This document shows positions 45,481-50,072 of a stretch of 50,072 nucleotides of DNA, in pieces (position 1 is the stretch's first letter; every line of letters starts with the position of its first letter). The DNA comes from Elusimicrobiota bacterium. GTDB lineage: Bacteria; Elusimicrobiota; Elusimicrobia; UBA1565; UBA9628. The notes beneath the pieces are model-generated. The model worked only from the letters and a program-made list of their open reading frames with translations, searched no databases and was not told where the DNA came from. The stretch is taken from the NCBI GenBank assembly GCA_027451985.1, contig DAIDHS010000020.1, forward strand, positions 1 through 50,072. The letters are read 5' to 3'. Both the position numbers and the translations under genes were made by a program.

Positions 45481-45507
45481 TTCGCCCCGGCGGGAAGCCG
45501 GGGCGAA
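45481..45507 (+). terminator. Perfect 11-bp hairpin after rlmN
   Basis: ttcgccccggc (45481-45491) pairs perfectly with gccggggcgaa (45497-45507) around a 5-base loop. No T tract follows on the plus strand; on the minus strand a short T/A-rich run follows instead. It lies 24 bases after the rlmN stop, so a terminator or mRNA 3' stabiliser is the likeliest role. The rest of 45508-45627 shows no gene. Confidence 0.5.
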
Positions 45508-45627
45508 TCTCCTAGGCGGGATGCTGCTCTGTTGTCGTTCGTGGTGCCGTACTGTTGCGAACCTGGAGAAAGATTACCACGGCTGCGTCACGGAAATGTT
45601 TCGCGGCCGTGAAAAAAATGTTGCCGG

Positions 45628-45936
45628 ATGAGCCGGGGTTTTGGTATCGTCACATCCGTGACGCGCAAAACGCTGGGGAAAATCGCGGCCGCGTTCTTCG
45701 CCGGCTGCCTTTTCCTGCTGACCGTCCACGACTTGGCCCACGCCAAGCAGAAGCACCCGGCGCAGGATCATTGCCCGGCCTGCGCGCTCATCGCGCGCAC
45801 CGCGGCGCACAAGGCCAAGGCCGCGCCGCAGGTCGTCTCGCAGGCCACGCTGGTCAGCGCCGCGCCCCTGCCCGAGATCAAGCTCGTCTGCCGCGCGCTG
45901 CCGCACGCCGCCTCCCGCGATCCGCCCGCCGCTTAA
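45628..45936 (+). CDS. Small exported Cys/His-rich protein
   Basis: The 102-residue product has an N-terminal hydrophobic helix or signal peptide (KIAAAFFAGCLFLLTVHDLAHA, about residues 18-39). Next come several histidines and a Cys-x-x-Cys (QKHPAQDHCPACALIARTAAH), a possible metal site; the tail is Ala/Pro-rich. It resembles DUF2946-type proteins found near metal-transport genes, but I cannot name it. A GTG at 45658 would give a shorter, more typical signal peptide. It precedes the outer-membrane protein gene by 68 bases. Confidence 0.65.
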   Translation: MSRGFGIVTSVTRKTLGKIAAAFFAGCLFLLTVHDLAHAKQKHPAQDHCPACALIARTAAHKAKAAPQVVSQATLVSAAPLPEIKLVCRALPHAASRDPPAA

Positions 45937-46004
45937 AAAGCCGCCCGTCCGTTCATTCCCGGGTTCGTTCTCATTCGTGCGACGATTTCAATTTGGAGGT
46001 TTTT

Positions 46005-47147
46005 ATGCGTTCGATTCTCTTGTGCGGCCTGTGCGCTTTCCTGTTGCCGCTTTCGGCTTGGGCGGATTCCCCAGGCGCGTCCGCGGTCGACAGCGGCATC
46101 ATCACATCCTACGTTCCCAGCGTGCCCAAGCTGTTTCTGCCGGACTTCGGCATCGCCGGAGATTTCGCCTATCAGCATTCGAGCATAACGAGCAAGGATC
46201 CTCGCTACAATAATGGAGCCATCAATCAGCCGCAAATCCGCGATGGGCAGATTGTGGCGTTTTCTCCCATCGATCCCTATGCCAATGCCCAGTTCACCGT
46301 CGACCTGCCCGGCAACGGCACGCCTAACGTCCAAGAAGCCTGGGTTTATTTCGATCAGTTGCCCTGGGGCGTGGACGTGCGCGCCGGGCGCTTCCTGCCC
46401 CAGTTCGGGCTTCTGGATCAGCAAGACACCTTCCAGCTGGCCATGCTCAACCGCCCAAGCGCCATCGGCGATTACATCGGCTCGGGCGGCATGGACGCCT
46501 CGGGTGCGGAGGCCGACTTCTACGTGCCTAATCCGTGGAACTTAAACCTTAAGGCGGACTTGAACGCCGTCGAGGGGGACGTCCTTGGCGGCACGGCGCA
46601 AAAAGGCGAATTGGCGTACCTGGGGACTCTCGATTATTCGGGAGACTTCCTGACCTCCGGATCCATCGAGGCCGGCGCCAGCGCGGCCCAGGGGCCTTCG
46701 CCCTACGGGCTCGCGGAAACGCTGGTCGATCCGTACTTCCAAGTTCAGTATGCCCCGTCCCAGCGCCGCGTCTGGACTTGGAGCGTGGAGGGCATGCTGG
46801 CCGAGCGCCAGGGGATGGGCGGAGCCGACTTCAAGAAAAGCGTCTACACCTTCCTGGACTACAACTTCGCGCTCTTCTATCACGTCGGCTTCCTTGTGGA
46901 CGTCGCGGACTTGCCCGGCGCGCTGCCCGGCGTGACCTATCCGGGCTCCTTCCCCGATGCGTTCGCAGGAGCGCCTTCCTATGGGACGCAGGTGAGCTTC
47001 GCGCCCAACTTCACGTGGTTCGTTTCGGACAACACGCGCCTGCGGCTGCAGTACACGCACACCACGCCCGTGGGCTCGGAGCGTCCAAACGAGACCGCGT
47101 CCGTTCAGCTCACCTTCTCGTTGGGAAATCTGAAACAGCTTAACTAG
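46005..47147 (+). CDS. Predicted outer-membrane beta-barrel channel
   Basis: The 380-residue product has a signal peptide (MRSILLCGLCAFLLPLSAWA) and then alternating hydrophobic/polar strands typical of barrels, with the segment EAWVYFDQLPWGVDVRAGRFLPQFGLLDQQDTFQ resembling a phosphate- or porin-like OMP motif (inward gate region). The C-terminal end is TASVQLTFSLGNLKQLN, with strand-like alternation. A strong Shine-Dalgarno (ggaggt) precedes the ATG at 46005. Its place just before the binding protein suggests it lets metal, or a metal chelate, into the periplasm. Confidence 0.75.
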   Translation: MRSILLCGLCAFLLPLSAWADSPGASAVDSGIITSYVPSVPKLFLPDFGIAGDFAYQHSSITSKDPRYNNGAINQPQIRDGQIVAFSPIDPYANAQFTVDLPGNGTPNVQEAWVYFDQLPWGVDVRAGRFLPQFGLLDQQDTFQLAMLNRPSAIGDYIGSGGMDASGAEADFYVPNPWNLNLKADLNAVEGDVLGGTAQKGELAYLGTLDYSGDFLTSGSIEAGASAAQGPSPYGLAETLVDPYFQVQYAPSQRRVWTWSVEGMLAERQGMGGADFKKSVYTFLDYNFALFYHVGFLVDVADLPGALPGVTYPGSFPDAFAGAPSYGTQVSFAPNFTWFVSDNTRLRLQYTHTTPVGSERPNETASVQLTFSLGNLKQLN

Positions 47148-47177
47148 GATTATCGAAAATAAAAATGGAGAAATTTT

Positions 47178-48113
47178 ATGCTGAAAAAAATTAAATTCGC
47201 GCCGTTGCTTTTAGCGGCTCTTTTATGCGCCGCCGTTCCTGGCGCGTGGGCCGGTCGCCTGCGCGTCCTGGCCACGACGGATTACATCGCGGCTCTGGCC
47301 AAGGCCGTCGGCGGGGACAAGGTCTCGGTGGATTATCTTTCGCCCGCGGGCTTCGACGCGGACGGCTATTCGCCGCGCCCGCAGGACATTTTCAAAGTTC
47401 ATCAAGCCCAGCTTTTCCTCATGATCGGCTTGAACTTGGAGGACTGGGCGCGCGACGTGGTCGACGCCGCGAACAATCCGCACCTGATCAAGGCCCAGAT
47501 ATACCACGGCATCAAGCTGTTGGACAAGCCGACCGGCCCGATTAATTACAGTTTCGGCGACATCCATCCCTACGGCAATCCGCATTTTCAAACGGACCCG
47601 GAGGACGGAGGCATCATGGCCAAGAACATCTACAAAGCGCTGGTCTACGCGGATCCGTCCAATCAGGCCTATTACGCGAAAAACCTGGCCGACTTTGAGG
47701 CTCGGCTCACCAAGGCCGAGGCGCGCTGGAAGGCGGAGCTGGCGCCCTATAAAGGAGAAGCCATTTTGCCTTACCACGAATCCTGGCATTATTTCGCCGA
47801 GGCCTTCGGCTTCGTCGATCCCAACCCGCCCTTCACCATCGAGGAAAAGCCGGGCTTCGTGCCCTCGCCGCGCCGCATCGAGGACGTGATCCAAGACGGC
47901 AAGGCCGCCCACGTCAAGCTGGTCATCACGGAGCCTTACTATGACGTCTCCATCGGGCAAGCCGTGGCCAAGGGCATCGGCGCGCCCTGCGTGGTCATCT
48001 CTCTCTACGGCATCGGCGCGAATCCCAAGGAGACGGGCTACATCTCGATGATGAACTACATCGTTGGGAAGGTCGCCCGGGCATTGAAGGAAAGCGCGGC
48101 TCATGCCGGCTGA
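47178..48113 (+). CDS. Metal-binding ABC transporter substrate-binding protein (ZnuA-like)
   Basis: The 311-residue product has a signal peptide (residues 1-25) and the cluster A-I metal-binding fold: VLATTDYIAALAKAVGGDKVSVDYLSPAG, GNPHFQTDPEDGGIMAKNIYKAL and ILPYHESWHYFAEAFGF. Candidate ligands are His136, His200 and Glu252. At the first ligand site, where relatives have DPHxYEP, it has DADGYSP, so Asp62 replaces histidine. No His-rich loop is seen. Zinc, manganese or iron is possible. It overlaps the ATPase gene by 11 bases. Confidence 0.88.
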   Translation: MLKKIKFAPLLLAALLCAAVPGAWAGRLRVLATTDYIAALAKAVGGDKVSVDYLSPAGFDADGYSPRPQDIFKVHQAQLFLMIGLNLEDWARDVVDAANNPHLIKAQIYHGIKLLDKPTGPINYSFGDIHPYGNPHFQTDPEDGGIMAKNIYKALVYADPSNQAYYAKNLADFEARLTKAEARWKAELAPYKGEAILPYHESWHYFAEAFGFVDPNPPFTIEEKPGFVPSPRRIEDVIQDGKAAHVKLVITEPYYDVSIGQAVAKGIGAPCVVISLYGIGANPKETGYISMMNYIVGKVARALKESAAHAG

Positions 48114-48816
48114 GCTCCTGCGCGCCAAGGACTTGGGCGTGGGCTACGGCGCCCACGCCGTCCTGCACGGGATCAACTTCGCCATCGAGCGGGGGGATTT
48201 TATGGGCGTTATGGGTCCCAATGGGGCAGGAAAGACGACGCTGCTCAAGACCTTTCTCGGACTCCTGAAGCCCTTGGCCGGGAAAATCGAGCTGACGGGG
48301 GCCGGCGGCGGCCGGCCCCTGTTCGGCTACGTGCCTCAGCGGGAAAGCCTGGATCTGCACTATCCGTTGACCTCTCTTGAGGTGGCGCTCATGGGGCGTT
48401 TCGGCCGCATCGGCGCGCTGCGCCGCCCGGGCGCCGAGGACGTGCGCATCGCGCGGGCCTGCCTGCGCCAGACGCACATGGACGCCCACGCGGACAAGCC
48501 TTACCGCAAGCTCTCGGGCGGGCAGAAGCAGCGCGTGCTCATCTCCCGGGCGCTGGCCTCGGAGCCCGAGATCCTGCTCTTGGACGAGCCGACCAACGGG
48601 ATGGACATCAATTCGGAGAAGGCCATCATGGAGCTCCTGACCGAACTGCAGAAAGAAAAGGGCACCACGGTCGTCTTCGTGACGCACTTGATGAGCACCA
48701 TCGAGCGCTACGCCCGCCGCGTGGCGCTCATCACGTTCCAGGGCAAGCTGCTGGTCGGAGCCAAGTCCGAAATGCTCGCCCCCGACGTGCTGGCGGAGGC
48801 CTACAAAAGCCGATGA
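48103..48816 (+). CDS. ABC transporter ATP-binding protein (metal family)
   Basis: The 237-residue ATPase energises the importer. It has Walker A MGPNGAGKTTLLKTFLG, the Q-loop FGYVPQRESLDLHYPLT, the signature LSGGQKQRVLISRALASEPEILLLDEPTNGMD with Walker B, and the switch His in VFVTHLMSTIERY. The Q-loop and signature fit ZnuC/MntB-type proteins. It begins inside the binding-protein gene and overlaps the permease by 4 bases. Confidence 0.93.
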   Translation: MPAELLRAKDLGVGYGAHAVLHGINFAIERGDFMGVMGPNGAGKTTLLKTFLGLLKPLAGKIELTGAGGGRPLFGYVPQRESLDLHYPLTSLEVALMGRFGRIGALRRPGAEDVRIARACLRQTHMDAHADKPYRKLSGGQKQRVLISRALASEPEILLLDEPTNGMDINSEKAIMELLTELQKEKGTTVVFVTHLMSTIERYARRVALITFQGKLLVGAKSEMLAPDVLAEAYKSR

Positions 48817-49616
48817 TGCAGATCCTTGCCGTTCCTTTCCTGCGCAACATCCTGCTGGCCGGGATTTTGGCGGCCGTGGGCCTGGCGCCCTGGAGCGTCT
48901 ACGTGGTGCTCCGGCGCATCGTGTTTTCCGGCGCGGCCGTGGCCGAGGTCGCTTCCGCGGCCGTGGCGTTGGCGGTGCTCTTCCAGTTGGCGCCCTTTCC
49001 CATCGCGCTGGCGCTGACCGTGCTGAGCTTTTTGGCGCTCTCGCGCCTGGCCGATTCGTCCACGCTGCCGCCGGAAACTTTGGTGGGCATGATCTACGCC
49101 GGGGGCTCGGCCGCCTCGGTGCTGCTCATCGCCAAGGCGCCGCGCGGGGAGGCCGACATTCTCAACATCCTTTTCGGCAACATCCTCACCGTCCCCACGG
49201 CCATGCTGTGGATCCTCGCCGGGGTCTTCGGAGCGCTTTCTCTGCTCCAGTACCTGGCGGCCAAGGAGTTCCTCATTTCCGCCTATGATCCGGACATGGG
49301 ACGGACGCTGGGCATCCGTGTGGGCTTGTGGAACATGATTTTCTACGGCGCCTTGGGCGTGGCCGTCGCCGTGGCCATCCGCGCGGTGGGAGCTCTGTTG
49401 ACCTTCACCCTGCTGGTGGCTCCCGGCGCCTCGGCGCTGTGCCTCACGGGTCGCCTGAGCCGCGCCTTCAAGCTGGCCCTGGTCTTCGGCGTGATTTCGG
49501 CCGTGGCGGGGGTGGTCCTGTCCTACCAGTTCGATCTGCCGACGGGCTCGACCATCGTCGCCATCCTGGCCGGCCTTTTCGTCCTGAGTTTTTCGGCAAG
49601 CCGGTTGAGGGCCTAA
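48813..49616 (+). CDS. ABC transporter permease (ABC-3, ZnuB-like)
   Basis: The 267-residue product has about eight membrane segments and matches metal-type ABC-3 permeases: VLRRIVFSGAAVAEVASAAVALAVLF, LFGNILTVP, DPDMGRTLGIRVGLWNMIFYGALGVAVAVAIRAVGALLTFTLLVAPGASA. The motifs for coupling to the ATPase are present. It is the last gene of the locus. The 146 bases that follow hold no gene but a long C/T-rich stretch. Confidence 0.92.
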   Translation: MMQILAVPFLRNILLAGILAAVGLAPWSVYVVLRRIVFSGAAVAEVASAAVALAVLFQLAPFPIALALTVLSFLALSRLADSSTLPPETLVGMIYAGGSAASVLLIAKAPRGEADILNILFGNILTVPTAMLWILAGVFGALSLLQYLAAKEFLISAYDPDMGRTLGIRVGLWNMIFYGALGVAVAVAIRAVGALLTFTLLVAPGASALCLTGRLSRAFKLALVFGVISAVAGVVLSYQFDLPTGSTIVAILAGLFVLSFSASRLRA

Positions 49617-49693
49617 AAGCCCGGGACGGCGGCGTCTTTTCCCCCTGTCAAATCAGTTAAGGATGTTACCGAAGGAGTAGCCGTCGTCGGCCG

Positions 49694-49726
49694 TTCCTTT
49701 TTTCTTTTTGCTCCTTTTTCTTTTTT
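49694..49726 (+). repeat. Pyrimidine-rich tract
   Basis: A 33-base run of almost only T and C with a single G lies between the permease gene and the transposase end. On the minus strand it is A/G-rich. It may aid termination of the metal operon, but there is no clear hairpin before it. Confidence 0.5.
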
Positions 49727-49766
49727 GTGAATTGATGTGGACATCCGTGAATTGTGTGGATATCAG
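49727..49766 (+). repeat. 20-base tandem repeat at the transposase end
   Basis: Two adjacent near-identical units start at 49727 (gtgaattgatgtggacatcc) and 49747 (gtgaattgtgtggatatcag). They share gtgaattg and tgtgga and differ by a one-base deletion. The second unit covers the stop of the transposase fragment on the minus strand. Such arrays near a transposase can be terminal transposase-binding sites of an insertion sequence. Confidence 0.6.
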
Positions 49767-50072
49767 GCCGCCGCCAGCATCTTCTCCTTGCTCCACGCCC
49801 TATGCATGCGGCTGATATCGCGGTCATAACCCAAGGAGCGGCGGTTTGGCTCCATCACTTTGGCCGAATAGTTTTCCATCTGCCAGCGCCTTGAGCGCGC
49901 CGTTGGAGCGCTGACTTTGGTCGCCATCAGGCAAATGGATCTGAGCTTGCGCTCGATGACGGCGGAAAGCTGGAAAGGATTGAGCTGTTGGCGGAGCTTG
50001 AGCAGAGCCTGTATTTTGGCCGTATTGCCCATGCCCGAGTCGATGAGCCGGCGCAAAGGCGTTTTGGCTTGG
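49763..50072 (-). CDS. Probable transposase, C-terminal fragment
   Basis: The reading frame is open to the window edge and ends at 49763, giving about 102 residues of a longer protein. The segment KTPLRRLIDSGMG followed by LNPFQLSAVIERKLRSI resembles the C-termini of integrase-core transposases, where a target-site TPL motif precedes an NPFxL helix. The rest is basic (RSRRWQMENYSAKVMEPNRRSLGYDRDISRMHR). The catalytic core lies outside the window, so the family cannot be set. Confidence 0.5.
   Translation of the reverse strand, partial: QAKTPLRRLIDSGMGNTAKIQALLKLRQQLNPFQLSAVIERKLRSICLMATKVSAPTARSRRWQMENYSAKVMEPNRRSLGYDRDISRMHRAWSKEKMLAAA

Noticed and set aside
45508-45627. tRNA or small RNA in the gap after rlmN
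   Set aside because: No cloverleaf, CCA end or anticodon arm could be built; only a short tcacgg/ccgtga inverted repeat was seen at 45588-45611.
1-50072. CRISPR array, prophage or toxin-antitoxin system
   Set aside because: No regularly spaced repeats, phage structural genes or paired small toxin genes were seen; the content is housekeeping apart from the transposase edge.

Overview
The window is GC-rich bacterial chromosome, almost entirely coding, with operons whose genes overlap by 1-14 bases. The organism looks Gram-negative: it encodes beta-barrel outer-membrane proteins, an elongasome, a periplasmic tail-specific protease and a type IV pilus retraction ATPase. Ribosomal protein L30 (rpmD) is missing from the spc operon. 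I suspect Elusimicrobiota or a nearby phylum, but this is inference and was not tested by phylogeny.

Bases 1-15379 hold the end of tuf, then the S10, spc and alpha ribosomal clusters with secY, adk, map, infA and rpoA. Without a clear terminator the same strand continues into the cell-shape block (mreB, mreC, mreD, PBP2, rodA). It then runs through an RNase E/G, an N-acetylmuramoyl-L-alanine amidase, glutamate racemase, an unknown gene, a shortened Rho and a RidA protein, ending at 26900. No gap on this strand exceeds about 60 bases, so growth, wall synthesis and RNA turnover are physically linked.

From 26924 the window becomes a set of short divergent operons. A minus-strand pair encodes PilT and a glycine-rich secreted protein. 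It diverges from an RlmI-like methyltransferase and YgfZ through two promoters whose -35 boxes overlap. A minus-strand operon (39000 to 30833) carries a tandem PC4-like protein, a Prc-type protease, ClpB, and a 911-residue protein that looks like a 5'-nucleotidase with lost metal sites joined to an outer-membrane barrel. On the plus strand follow a CNNM-CBS protein fused to a PTS EIIA domain, then hemE and hemY. An MgtC/DUF4010 membrane protein on the minus strand diverges from rlmN.

The last part (45628-49616) is a metal-uptake locus: a small Cys/His-rich exported protein, a predicted outer-membrane channel, a ZnuA-like binding protein, an ABC ATPase and a permease. Together they could move a divalent metal from outside the cell to the cytoplasm. 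The right edge holds a 20-base tandem repeat and the C-terminal end of a probable transposase.

The most unusual items are the Rho without its RNA-binding N-terminal domain, the Gly/His-rich tails shared by Rho and RNase E/G, the degenerate nucleotidase-barrel fusion, the CNNM-CBS-EIIA fusion and the tandem PC4-like protein. No tRNA, rRNA or CRISPR array was seen, and no gene-free stretch exceeds 300 bases.
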